DNA from: UMGS1696 sp964463375
GTDB taxonomy: Bacteria > Bacillota > Clostridia > Oscillospirales > CAG-272
Assembly (NCBI GenBank): GCA_964463375.1
Contig: CAYXBQ010000016.1
Span: 1-54,854 of the forward strand
Direction: 5' to 3'
Length of the DNA stretch: 54,854 nucleotides
Shown here: positions 26,491-34,174 of the stretch, piece by piece
Numbering within the stretch: the stretch's first letter is position 1
Layout of the letters: every line of letters starts with the position of its first letter
The notes under the pieces: generated by a model
The model's database searches: none
The model's input: only the letters and a program-made list of their open reading frames with translations
Told to the model about the DNA's origin: nothing
Position numbers and translations under genes: made by a program

Positions 26491-26577
26491 CGGATATATG
26501 CGCATCCGCTGCCTACCGGACACCGGCAGTGGTGCTATACACAACAAAAATCTGACAACGAAAGAGGAGAATCAACT

Positions 26578-28236
26578 ATGTTTTGTGAGAAATGTGGAAC
26601 AAACAATGCAGATGATGCCAAATTCTGTCGCAGCTGTGGTGCAAAGCTACAGGCAGAGGCTACGACAGAGCAGCCGACGGTGCAACAACAGGAGATGCCG
26701 CCGGAGCAGCCGATCCATGCCAGCAGCGTAGATCCGGCAAGCATCATAAACGGCGTACTCGGTAAGCTCGGCACGTTGCCTTCCAAGGGGGTCTTAGGTG
26801 TAGCGGTAGGGGTGCTGGCTGTTGTGGTGGTGCTCATAGCCGTTTCGGCGGGCTGTCATGGCTCCAAGGCCGGCGAGATCTATCTGCTGCGAGAAAACCA
26901 GATCATAGGTCTTTATTCGGTCGAAGACGATGAGACCTTGCTGTTCTACAACGATACACAGCTGCAGGATACGATACCGGGTCAGATCTATAAGAGTTAC
27001 AGTGATATAGACGGGACGCTCTTAGCTTGTCTGACAGATGATGACACCTTGTATTTGGTGGACAAGAATTCCGTATCGAAGATCGCAGACGATGTGAAGT
27101 CGTTTACACTTTCTGACAACGGCAATATGTTGGCGTATATGGATGCAGACACATTTTGTACGCTTCAGATCAAGAACGGAAAGGTCCTGCCGGGGTATAC
27201 CGTAGAAGATTTTGATGAGGATGAAGCTATCATGTCTTATTCTTTTTCACCGGACGGAGAACACCTCTTGGTCGTTTTGTCGGTTTGGAATTCCGGATAC
27301 ACTGGATATTTCGATGCGATGGATTTAGATAACGAAGAAACAGCTACGCTGATTGATGACTTCTATGGTCTCAATGTATCCGATGATGGAAGGACCATAT
27401 ATGGCATTGTCAAAGGGGCGCTGAGTGCATACGATCTCGGTACAGAAACTATGACGAAGCTTGCCAATGATGTTGATGATTTTCTTTTCAACAGTAAGCG
27501 CGATGAAATTCTGTTTGCCATGGATTCCAAATACTATATCAGCGTGGATGGCGGCGAACGGGTAAAGATCGGGAATTACGACTCTATGGAGCCTGTTTTC
27601 CCCGACCATACGAGTTCTCTGCAGGGCTTCTATGTATATCCTGTGACGACCTTTGTCAACACGTGGATGCGTTACAGCAAAGACGGAACCTACGGTGTCG
27701 GCTACATTGACGAAAATTTAGAAATGCACGAGGTTATCAAAAATTGCAGTGATGTATTTGTGACCGAGGATCAGAACACGCTCTTGTACATCCGCAACGG
27801 CAATCTCTATCGTGCCACCCGCAAAACGGATTTTGAGGCGGAAAAGTTAGCGTCGGATGTTGTGGGCTTCCGTGCTTCTCTCGATGGGAAGGATATCTAC
27901 TACGTAACCGATGAGGCTGAGCTGTACTACTATTCCGAAAAGTCTGAGAAAGCCATTGCAGAGGATGTAAGCCTTGTTGATTTTTTGGTAACCAATGACG
28001 GTACAGCATTTTTCTTGGTAGACTATGACGTTGACAATTATACGGGAACACTGTATCGCTGCAGCGATGGCAAAAACAAGGTCAGATTGGCAGAGGATGT
28101 GTGCTGGATCCGATCCACGCCGAAGCTCGTGTATTACAAGGCCGATTGTTACTGGGAAGATTCGTATCGGTACGGAAATGTGTTTATGAGCAAAAACGAA
28201 AAAGATTTTAAGAAGATCGCAAGCGATGTAAACTGA
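26578..28236 (+). CDS. Zinc-ribbon membrane protein with extracellular beta-propeller-like domain
   Basis: A 552-residue protein. The zinc ribbon (CEKCG...FCRSCG, residues 3-21) is cytosolic, then comes a Gln/Pro/Glu linker, one membrane helix (71-91) and a long extracellular part. That part repeats a pattern of strand, D-D-x-L, S-x-D-G (SDNGNMLAYMD, SPDGEHLLVVL, SDDGRTIYGIV, SLDGKDIYYVT), typical of WD40/DPP6-like propeller blades. It is the last gene of the island before a strong terminator. The ligand is unknown; a sensor or scaffold on the cell surface is plausible. Confidence 0.75.
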   Translation: MFCEKCGTNNADDAKFCRSCGAKLQAEATTEQPTVQQQEMPPEQPIHASSVDPASIINGVLGKLGTLPSKGVLGVAVGVLAVVVVLIAVSAGCHGSKAGEIYLLRENQIIGLYSVEDDETLLFYNDTQLQDTIPGQIYKSYSDIDGTLLACLTDDDTLYLVDKNSVSKIADDVKSFTLSDNGNMLAYMDADTFCTLQIKNGKVLPGYTVEDFDEDEAIMSYSFSPDGEHLLVVLSVWNSGYTGYFDAMDLDNEETATLIDDFYGLNVSDDGRTIYGIVKGALSAYDLGTETMTKLANDVDDFLFNSKRDEILFAMDSKYYISVDGGERVKIGNYDSMEPVFPDHTSSLQGFYVYPVTTFVNTWMRYSKDGTYGVGYIDENLEMHEVIKNCSDVFVTEDQNTLLYIRNGNLYRATRKTDFEAEKLASDVVGFRASLDGKDIYYVTDEAELYYYSEKSEKAIAEDVSLVDFLVTNDGTAFFLVDYDVDNYTGTLYRCSDGKNKVRLAEDVCWIRSTPKLVYYKADCYWEDSYRYGNVFMSKNEKDFKKIASDVN

Positions 28237-28311
28237 GTGAAGACAATGGCATGCGTTTTGCTCCGTGCTATGTAGCACCGGGAGCTACTGCGGACAAGGA
28301 AAGATAAACAC

Positions 28312-28358
28312 AAAAAAGATCGAGTATAGCCTGAAGAGACATATGCTCGATCTTTTTC
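28312..28358 (+). terminator. Rho-independent terminator ending the type VII operon
   Basis: A-run, stem AAAGATCGAG...CTCGATCTTT, T-run with a 20-base loop. It can act in both directions. Confidence 0.85.
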
Positions 28359-28398
28359 TCGTTCGGCCACACCAAAGGCCACACCCAAAAATGGTGTC

Positions 28399-28438
28399 AA
28401 AAAAGAGAACCCCGCCGAAGCAGGATTCTCTTTTTTCT
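28399..28438 (-). terminator. Rho-independent terminator of bmp
   Basis: On the minus strand AGAGAATCCTGC-TTCG-GCGGGGTTCTCT is followed by T6. The TTCG tetraloop and long stem make it strong, so most bmp transcripts end here rather than reading into the island. Confidence 0.85.
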
Positions 28439-28448
28439 ATATGCTTGA

Positions 28449-29699
28449 TTACTTTGCGGTGATCCCGTCGATCATGACGCTGAAGTACGGTGCGGCACGG
28501 AAGGTGGATTCGGCGAAGTAGCCGTTCTGTACAGGCTCTACGACCTCACCCTGGTAGATCACGTTGCCGGTGGAGAAGTCGATGAAGGACAGGTCTACCG
28601 GGAAGGTGGTCAGTTCCTTGCCGTCTACGGTGAAGGTGGAGGTGTCAAATACGTGCAGAGAGCCATCCTTCAGCGCAGCTTCTACCTCGGCTACCTTTTC
28701 AGCAGTACCTTCGGCGCAGGAGGGACCCAGGGCCGTGATGGCTACTGCGTCTGCGGAATAGCCCTTTGCCCAGTTCACGTCGATGTCGTCGCCCTTCATG
28801 GCTGCCTTGAAGGCGTATTCATAGTACTTTTCCCAAACGTTGGTGGCAGAGGTCAGTGCAGCGGTGGGAGCGGTCTCCAGCATGTCGATGTTGTAGCCTA
28901 CAGAGTAGCAGATCTTGCCGCTGTTCTGCAGCTTCTGGGTAGCGGAGGGAGCACCGGTGGTGTCGGCGTGCTGACCGATGATGACGCAGCCATTGGCGAT
29001 CATAGATTCGGCGGCAGCGGCTTCCATACCTACGTCAGCCCAGGAGTTGGTGAAGTTCACTTCCATAACGGTGTTGGGAACGATGGAGCGCACGCCCAGG
29101 AAGAATGCGGTGTAACCGGAGATAACTTCAGCGAAGGCGAAGGCACCCACGTAACCGATCTTCACGTTGCCGTCAGCGTCGAAGGATTCGGGCTGGGTGG
29201 AGGTGGACAGCTCGCCGGAGTCCAGCAGCTCCTTCAGCTTCATACCGGCTACGACACCGGATACGTACCGGGATTCGTACACAGCGGTGAAGGCGTTCTT
29301 GAAATTGGGAATATTGGCGATGCCGGCGAAGTCACCGGTCATGGCGATGAAGGTCACGTCCGGATACTTTTCGGCAGCCTGTGCGGTGAATGCCTGATGA
29401 CCGTAGGAGTTGGAGATGACCAGAGAGCAGCCCTTACCAACTAAGTCCTCGGCGGCGTCCATCACAGAGGAGTCTTCCCCGACCTTGTACTTCCATTCGA
29501 TCTGGGCGTCGGACAGACCCAGCTCCTTGGCTGCTGCCTTGATGCCGTTGATGTGGGCCAGGGAGTAGCCTTCGGTCTCGTCACCGATCAGGATCACGCC
29601 GACCTTGAAGTCTGCATTGGATCCGCAGCTGGTGAACAGGCTTGCCATGGTGCATACCATTGCGATCGCCATGACCAGCGCAGCGATTTTCTTGAACAT
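28449..29699 (-). CDS. BMP-family (Med/PnrA-like) nucleoside-binding lipoprotein
   Basis: A 416-residue substrate-binding protein. The signal ends LFTSCGSN (Cys 25), so it is a lipoprotein. The mature start FKVGVILIGDETEGYSLAHI and the blocks LVISNSYGHQAF, FIAMTG and YVSGVVAGMK define the basic-membrane-protein family, whose characterised members bind purine nucleosides. It fits the importer encoded at 4921-8571 on the same strand. It lies 116 bases after xpt, supporting purine salvage. The RBS is AGGAGG. In many relatives these genes are contiguous, but here a 20-kb island separates them. Confidence 0.92.
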   Translation of the reverse strand: MFKKIAALVMAIAMVCTMASLFTSCGSNADFKVGVILIGDETEGYSLAHINGIKAAAKELGLSDAQIEWKYKVGEDSSVMDAAEDLVGKGCSLVISNSYGHQAFTAQAAEKYPDVTFIAMTGDFAGIANIPNFKNAFTAVYESRYVSGVVAGMKLKELLDSGELSTSTQPESFDADGNVKIGYVGAFAFAEVISGYTAFFLGVRSIVPNTVMEVNFTNSWADVGMEAAAAESMIANGCVIIGQHADTTGAPSATQKLQNSGKICYSVGYNIDMLETAPTAALTSATNVWEKYYEYAFKAAMKGDDIDVNWAKGYSADAVAITALGPSCAEGTAEKVAEVEAALKDGSLHVFDTSTFTVDGKELTTFPVDLSFIDFSTGNVIYQGEVVEPVQNGYFAESTFRAAPYFSVMIDGITAK

Positions 29700-29730
29700 T
29701 GTTTTGTTCCTCCTGAAGATTTTGTTGTAT

Positions 29731-29763
29731 CGAAAACCCGGCTTTTTTGGACGGGGTTTTGAT
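29731..29763 (-). other. Hairpin between xpt and bmp
   Basis: On the minus strand ATCAAAACCCCG and CGGGTTTTCGAT can pair across a short A-rich loop. There is no T run, so it may be a processing or attenuation structure that sets the ratio of xpt to bmp expression. Confidence 0.45.
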
Positions 29764-29814
29764 CGAAAATGCGAAATCGTTGAAGCTGCTGCTTTATAAT
29801 AATTTATAGAAGAA

Positions 29815-30393
29815 TTATTCCTCTACGAATTTTACGCCGTCCTCTACGCTCATGGAGGCGATACGGGCCAAAGATTCCACCCGCAGGCCTGTGGCACGGA
29901 CCTTGGCACCGCCGTCCTGGTAGGCCTTTTCAATGGCGATACCGGCACCGACTACCTCGGCTCCCGCAGACCGGATCAGCTCCAGCAGGGCGAACAGGGC
30001 ACTGCCCTTTGCCAAAAAGTCGTCGATGACCAGCACACGGTCTCCCGGCAGCAGGAAATCCTTGGATACGTAAATGGTGTAGTTCCGTTCGTGGGTGTAG
30101 GAATAGACCTCGGCGGTGTAGATGTCGCCGGAGATGTTGTTGGTGGGGGTCTTTTTGGCAAACAGCACCGGTACGCCGAAATACTGTGCCGTCAGGGCCG
30201 CAATGCCGATCCCGGAGGCCTCGATGGTCAGGATCTTGGTGATCCCGGCATCCTTATACAGGCGGTAGAATTCCTGGCCCAGTGTACACAAAAACGGCAC
30301 GTCCATTTGGTGGTTCAAAAATCCATCCACCTTCAATACATTTCCCGCGCCGATCTTGCCGTCCCGACGGATCCGTTCTTCCAACAGCTTCAT
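29815..30393 (-). CDS. xpt: Xanthine phosphoribosyltransferase
   Basis: A 192-residue cytosolic enzyme of the usual Xpt length that converts xanthine and PRPP to XMP and diphosphate. LEERIRRDGKIG and LNHQMDV at the N-terminus are family-typical, as are the PRPP-binding loop VLVIDDFLAKGSA and ETGIG-like EASGIGIAAL. It heads a minus-strand unit with the BMP binding protein. A good promoter precedes it and a structured 172-base leader lies between, where many Firmicutes carry a purine riboswitch; I do not see the classical purine-riboswitch core here. Confidence 0.95.
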   Translation of the reverse strand: MKLLEERIRRDGKIGAGNVLKVDGFLNHQMDVPFLCTLGQEFYRLYKDAGITKILTIEASGIGIAALTAQYFGVPVLFAKKTPTNNISGDIYTAEVYSYTHERNYTIYVSKDFLLPGDRVLVIDDFLAKGSALFALLELIRSAGAEVVGAGIAIEKAYQDGGAKVRATGLRVESLARIASMSVEDGVKFVEE

Positions 30394-30565
30394 TGGTCAT
30401 TCCTCCTTGCTTTCTTCCTGTGCATAAAATCCAGAATTCCGACAACGGTGATCCTACGGGAGTACGGTTGCCGGAAAGGGTCTATTCATACTTGCGTTTG
30501 CCTTGGGCGTTTTGTGATGGATCGTATGCGCCGGGTTTTGGCTCGGTCGGGCATAGTCTTCCACA
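30394..30565 (-). promoter_or_regulatory. Structured 5' leader of xpt
   Basis: The 172-base leader can form a stem near its 5' end (about 30525-30556) and a 10-bp stem near the gene (30467-30476 with 30437-30446, one G-U pair) enclosing a 20-base loop. The classical purine riboswitch consensus is not seen. It could be a divergent purine or nucleotide sensor, or a protein-binding leader. Confidence 0.5.
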
Positions 30566-30571
30566 TACACA

Positions 30572-30600
30572 ATTATACACAATCTGTTCCCATTTTGCAA
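30572..30600 (-). promoter_or_regulatory. Promoter of xpt
   Basis: TTGCAA (30595-30600), 17 bases, TATAAT (30572-30577) on the minus strand. Confidence 0.8.
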
Positions 30601-30675
30601 GAGATTGTTCAACAAATATCCATATCTTCCACCACATCTTTTTGGTGGAATTCACAATTTTTGGCCGATATAGTG

Positions 30676-31926
30676 CTATAGCTGCCACTGGCGGAGCAGG
30701 GTATGGGTGAAAATGGCAAACGCCTGTTCCATTTCTGCCGCTGTGGTGGACCAGCCAAAGGACAGCCGGATCTGGCGAATGGCCGCAGCGGGGGTATAGC
30801 CCATGGCGAGCAGGGTGGGAGACGGGGCACGTTCACCGCTGTGACAGGCAGAGCCCGCCGAGACCGCCAGTCCCGCCATATCGCAGGACAGCACCACATT
30901 CTCCCCCTCCGGTATACCGGAGACCGACATACCAGCAGAGACTGGCATACCAGCAGAGACTGGCATACCAGCAGAGACTGGCATACCAGCAGAGACTGGT
31001 ATATCGTTTGTGTCACCTAAGACGATGCAGGAGGTGGAGCCGATCCGGGTGGTGTCATGTCCGGCGATGGTCAGGGGGAGGCCGTGGGCAGCCGTTTCCT
31101 CGAGGAGCTGTGCCTCCAGCCGATCTCGTGTGGGTGCCATCCAGTGGGGTTCGCCGGCGGTGGTGACTGCCTTAGCTGCCGCTGCCATGGCGCAGATGCC
31201 CATGCTGTTTTCCGTACCCCCACGGATGCCAAACTCCTGTCCGCCGCCCTTGAGGAGAGGGAACAGGGGCGTGTCCGGCTGGGCAAACAGCACACCGGTG
31301 CCGGTGGGTGCGCCGAATTTGTGGCCGGACAGGGTCAAAATGTCGGGACCCTTGGGCAGGGGGATATGTCCGGCGGCCTGTACGCAGTCGGAGAAAAAGG
31401 CACCGCCGCAGTGGTGGGTCATAGCGGCAAGCTCCTCTATGGGCTGGATCACGCCGGTCTCGTTTTGTACTGCCAGCACTGCCGCAAAGGCTACGTCTTC
31501 CCCCAGTCGGGCGGCAAAATCTGCCTGATCCACGGTGCCATGGGGGGTGACACGGCATTCCTCCACGGTGTAGCCCATGGGTGGGGCGAAGGTGTACACG
31601 GCTTCTCGAACGGCGGGATGCTCCAGGGGGGAGAGCAGGATCCGGCGGCGGTGGGTGCCTTTGTATTGCCGCAGCAGGGACCAAATGGCGATGCCATCCC
31701 CTTCTGTGCCGCCGGAAGTGAAGAGGATCTGCCCCTCCTCCTCTTGGTGAAAGGCGTGGGCGATGGTCTGCCGTGCATCGTAGAGCAGATCGGCGGCATT
31801 TGTACCGTAGGCGTGGAGGGAAGAGGGATTGGCGGGAGCGGGGTGGGTGAGCCAATGCTGTAGGGCTTCTATAGCAGCCGGATGCAGAGGAGCGGTGGCA
31901 GCCCAGTCGGCGTAGATGTGGTGCAT
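30676..31926 (-). CDS. Cysteine desulfurase-like PLP enzyme (NifS/IscS family)
   Basis: A 416-residue class V aminotransferase-fold protein. It begins YADWAATAPLHP and has SGGTEGDGIA, the PLP lysine in LSGHKFGAPTGTG (Lys 203), and the catalytic-cysteine loop SAGSACHSGERAPS (about 361). It should release sulfur from cysteine for Fe-S clusters or thio-cofactors. An insert of four 18-bp repeats (residues about 310-334, PVSAGM units) lies upstream of the cysteine loop and is absent from ordinary family members. It has a perfect promoter and GGAGGA RBS. The C-terminus is complete. Confidence 0.88.
   Translation of the reverse strand: MHHIYADWAATAPLHPAAIEALQHWLTHPAPANPSSLHAYGTNAADLLYDARQTIAHAFHQEEEGQILFTSGGTEGDGIAIWSLLRQYKGTHRRRILLSPLEHPAVREAVYTFAPPMGYTVEECRVTPHGTVDQADFAARLGEDVAFAAVLAVQNETGVIQPIEELAAMTHHCGGAFFSDCVQAAGHIPLPKGPDILTLSGHKFGAPTGTGVLFAQPDTPLFPLLKGGGQEFGIRGGTENSMGICAMAAAAKAVTTAGEPHWMAPTRDRLEAQLLEETAAHGLPLTIAGHDTTRIGSTSCIVLGDTNDIPVSAGMPVSAGMPVSAGMPVSAGMSVSGIPEGENVVLSCDMAGLAVSAGSACHSGERAPSPTLLAMGYTPAAAIRQIRLSFGWSTTAAEMEQAFAIFTHTLLRQWQL
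30927..30998. repeat. Four 18-bp tandem repeats in the cysteine desulfurase gene
   Basis: Units at 30927, 30945, 30963 and 30981 are nearly identical (GCATACCAGCAGAGACTG), and a decayed copy precedes them at about 30911. Each unit encodes six residues (PVSAGM) and keeps frame. The near identity suggests recent expansion. Confidence 0.92.
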
Positions 31927-31961
31927 AGGGATTCCTCCGGGACGATGGGGTATTTGTAGAT

Positions 31962-31990
31962 ATTATAGCCGATTTCCATGGGGATGTCAA
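31962..31990 (-). promoter_or_regulatory. Promoter of the cysteine desulfurase gene
   Basis: TTGACA (31985-31990), 17 bases, TATAAT (31962-31967) on the minus strand, 36 bases before ATG. Confidence 0.85.
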
Positions 31991-32115
31991 TGGCTTCCTT
32001 AGCAGAGCGGTGTGGTCATGTTCAGGGAAACCGGGGGAAGGGCGGCATTTTTTCTTTGGCGTGTGGCTATATAATAAAATGTAGCTTATCCACATATCTG
32101 CCTTGGCTGACCCAC

Positions 32116-32144
32116 TTGACAACACCACCTTGTTGTGGTACAAT
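32116..32144 (+). promoter_or_regulatory. Promoter of the polysaccharide deacetylase gene
   Basis: TTGACA (32116-32121), 17 bases, TACAAT (32139-32144). An open frame from 32103 includes this promoter, so the true start is downstream. Confidence 0.8.
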
Positions 32145-32192
32145 ATTTGTGTAGAATATTGTCGGAATGTCCGGCGTGGCGGAGGAAATGGT

Positions 32193-33230
32193 ATGCGGAT
32201 TCGTCCTTTATATATGATCGTGTCGTTGGTGCTGGCAGGCAGTCTGCTGTTGGCGGGCTGTAGCAATGGGCCGGTTGCCGCAAAGGTCAGCGAGACCGGC
32301 GGGGTGGAACGACCGAAGGTGGGTACAGTGGTGCCTGTGGAGACAAGCGGAGAGACTACGGAGGGTGGCACGCCGGAGACCACACCGGTGCAGACCGTCA
32401 CCGAACCTACGGCAACCTTGCAGAACGGCAAGTATGTGTATGCCATCCCGAAGCCGGATCGGTCGGGGCTTGCGGATCTGTCGGATGTGAAAAGCCTGTC
32501 CCATGCGCTGTTCTCCGATGCCGGGGAAAGCACCGACTGGTACTATGGCAAGGCAACAAGGGATCTGACCACCGGGGAGGTCACCTATGTGTGGGACCGG
32601 GCGGCAGATACGCTGGCGCTGTTGGACAAATACGGTGCAGTGTATCGGAAGAACCAGGACGAAAAGGTGTGCTACTTCACCTTTGACTGCGGCTACGAAA
32701 ACGGCTGGACGGAGCCGATCTTAGATGTATTGAAGGAAAAGAACGTGCCGGGGCTGTTCTTTGTGGTGGGGCACTATGTGGAGACGGCAGCGGATATCAT
32801 TGGTCGGATGTACGACGAAGGGCATTTGGTGGGCAACCACACCTACAACCATCCCAACATGGCAACGGGTGTAGACGAGAACAAGTTCATCGAGGAGATC
32901 ACGTCTCTGGAGGATGCGCTGTCTGCCCTGTATCCCGATGCACCGGCACCCATCTATTGGCGGCCGCCCTACGGTGCCTGCAACGAATGGACGCTGGCCA
33001 TGGCGCAGAAGCTGGGGCTGACCACGGTGCTGTGGAGCTTTGCCTATTACGACTATGTGGAGACGGAGCAAATGGATCCGGCTGCCGCACTTGAAAAGGC
33101 AAAAATGGGGCTGCACAACGGGTGTGTGTATTTGTTCCACTGTGTGGGCAGCACCAACCCGGCGATCCTGGGGGATCTGATCGACTATATCCGGGGAGAG
33201 GGCTACGAGATCCGACCCATGTGTCAGTGA
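32193..33230 (+). CDS. Lipoprotein polysaccharide deacetylase, PdaA-like
   Basis: A 345-residue protein from ATG 32193 behind GGAGGAAA. The signal ends LLLAGC (Cys 23), then a Thr/Glu/Pro-rich linker, then a NodB-type domain. TFDCGYENGWT replaces the usual TFDDG and is the form typical of PdaA (muramic delta-lactam) deacetylases. GNHTYNHPN supplies the metal histidines, and WRPPYGACNEWTL and VYLFHCVG complete the site. It would remove acetyl groups from peptidoglycan N-acetylmuramic acid outside the membrane, possibly in spore cortex formation, though sporulation is not shown by this window. Confidence 0.88.
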   Translation: MRIRPLYMIVSLVLAGSLLLAGCSNGPVAAKVSETGGVERPKVGTVVPVETSGETTEGGTPETTPVQTVTEPTATLQNGKYVYAIPKPDRSGLADLSDVKSLSHALFSDAGESTDWYYGKATRDLTTGEVTYVWDRAADTLALLDKYGAVYRKNQDEKVCYFTFDCGYENGWTEPILDVLKEKNVPGLFFVVGHYVETAADIIGRMYDEGHLVGNHTYNHPNMATGVDENKFIEEITSLEDALSALYPDAPAPIYWRPPYGACNEWTLAMAQKLGLTTVLWSFAYYDYVETEQMDPAAALEKAKMGLHNGCVYLFHCVGSTNPAILGDLIDYIRGEGYEIRPMCQ

Positions 33231-33240
33231 ATTTGGAAGA

Positions 33241-33271
33241 AAAAAGGACATCTGCGAAGGGTGTCCTTTTT
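33241..33271 (+). terminator. Rho-independent terminator after the deacetylase gene
   Basis: AAAAAGGACA...TGTCCTTTTT with an 11-base loop, 10 bases after the stop codon. Confidence 0.85.
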
Positions 33272-33307
33272 GTGGTGGCGGATATGGAGCGAATTTTTGG
33301 TTTTCGC

Positions 33308-33336
33308 TTGACAAATGCGTGGTGCTGTGCTATAAT
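33308..33336 (+). promoter_or_regulatory. Promoter of the antisense RNA of TA locus D
   Basis: TTGACA (33308-33313), 17 bases, TATAAT (33331-33336). Confidence 0.85.
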
Positions 33337-33342
33337 AAGAAC

Positions 33343-33458
33343 AGAAGCCAAGATGACGGCTTCCCCCTAGATTGAACGCTATAGGATTTACGGAATAGAA
33401 TCGCTTCTATTTCCACCCAGTGAGCCTAATCTGTTGGTAGCAGACGGCTCACTTTTTT
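33343..33458 (+). ncRNA. Putative antitoxin RNA of locus D, about 115 nt
   Basis: It runs from a perfect promoter to a terminator with stem GTGAGCC (33420-33426) and GGCTCAC (33446-33452) followed by T6. No ORF is present. It is transcribed toward the 42-residue peptide gene on the opposite strand and overlaps that gene's stop and 3' untranslated region, the arrangement of TxpA/RatA and BsrG/SR4 type I pairs. It also shares a GACGGCTTCCCCCTA segment with the 5' leader of the peptide mRNA. Confidence 0.65.
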
Positions 33459-33577
33459 GCGTTACGGATCATGTTAACGATCCACCGTGCGAGAGCGATC
33501 GCATACTTGATCAAATCAATAATAGCAACGATCCCACTGAGAATGGTAAATACTACAAGAATAGCATCCAGACCCAT
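33449..33577 (-). CDS. 42-residue hydrophobic peptide, putative type I toxin (locus D)
   Basis: MGLDAILVVFTILSGIVAII starts the peptide; a second hydrophobic stretch with lysine, tryptophan and arginine follows, and it ends NAKK. One long membrane helix with a basic tail is the design of small membrane-damaging type I toxins. The RBS is AAGGGGGG, 9 bases before ATG. A perfect promoter lies 140 bases upstream, and the convergent RNA covers the 3' end. The long leader contains a CCCCCT segment that can mask the RBS, another feature of such toxins. It does not resemble the peptides of loci A-C. Confidence 0.65.
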   Translation of the reverse strand: MGLDAILVVFTILSGIVAIIDLIKYAIALARWIVNMIRNAKK

Positions 33578-33720
33578 GCGCGACACCCCCCTTCTGTTGA
33601 GATTTCCCTCGGAGAAGGAGCGGTATAAAAAGTGTTTTTTGTGCCCCTTCCAAAAAGGAGTAGGGGGAAGCCGTCTAAGGTAACCTTGTACCTTGCGTGT
33701 CTTGACTTCTGTTCGGTATC

Positions 33721-33749
33721 ATTATAGCATATTCTGTCGAATGTGTCAA
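33721..33749 (-). promoter_or_regulatory. Promoter of the locus D peptide
   Basis: On the minus strand TTGACA (33744-33749), 17 bases, TATAAT (33721-33726). The mRNA would start near 33714. Confidence 0.85.
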
Positions 33750-33799
33750 TATGCTGCGGTATGAATTTTTGCTCCCCGGAAGAGGATTCTGCTGATGAA

Positions 33800-33920
33800 A
33801 ATGAAAAGTGAGCCGTCTGCTGCAACAGATGTGACCCACTTTGAGGTGTTGAGGTGTCAGCCTTAACACAGAAAAACTTAAAGTATCATGTCATGTGGCT
33901 GCCGTCTGATCGGTTTCCAC
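33800..33920 (-). ncRNA. Solitary small RNA related to the locus D antitoxin
   Basis: A perfect minus-strand promoter (33927-33955) is followed by about 120 bases without an ORF, ending in a hairpin (33808-33839) and a T-rich tail. The hairpin loop and 3' arm (ATCTGTTG...GCAGACGGCTCAC) match the locus D RNA terminator, so the two RNAs are homologous at the 3' end. No convergent peptide gene is seen. It may be a leftover antitoxin or a trans-acting regulator. Confidence 0.55.
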
Positions 33921-33926
33921 GATCCT

Positions 33927-33955
33927 ATTATACATCATTTTTGGGTGATTGTCAA
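33927..33955 (-). promoter_or_regulatory. Promoter of the solitary small RNA
   Basis: TTGACA (33950-33955), 17 bases, TATAAT (33927-33932) on the minus strand. The rest of 33956-34060 shows no gene. Confidence 0.8.
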
Positions 33956-34066
33956 TAGGGCGAGAGAAAATCACGGGGGTGCCTCGTGGTTTTTTCTCTT
34001 TTGCGTTGTATTGTAATTTTAAACCCTATTTAATATTACACTTATATTTCACATCGGGAAAAGGGC

Positions 34067-34095
34067 TTGCAAAATTTCGGGGGATATGGTATCAT
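34067..34095 (+). promoter_or_regulatory. Promoter of the S-layer-homology protein gene
   Basis: TTGCAA (34067-34072), 17 bases, TATCAT (34090-34095), about 80 bases before ATG. It is not a consensus promoter although the gene appears highly expressed, so an activator or mRNA stability may contribute. Confidence 0.65.
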
Positions 34096-34174
34096 ATTCC
34101 ATGCAGGGGAGAGGTGTTGAAAACGGCAGCACCTTTCCATCCGCACAAGATTTATTTCATAAAGGAGCACAAAG

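Noticed and set aside
30394..30565. Classical purine riboswitch before xpt
   Set aside because: The conserved aptamer core sequences were not found; only generic stems are visible.
30927..30998. 18-bp repeats as a CRISPR array
   Set aside because: The units are contiguous without spacers, in frame within a coding region, and no cas genes are present.
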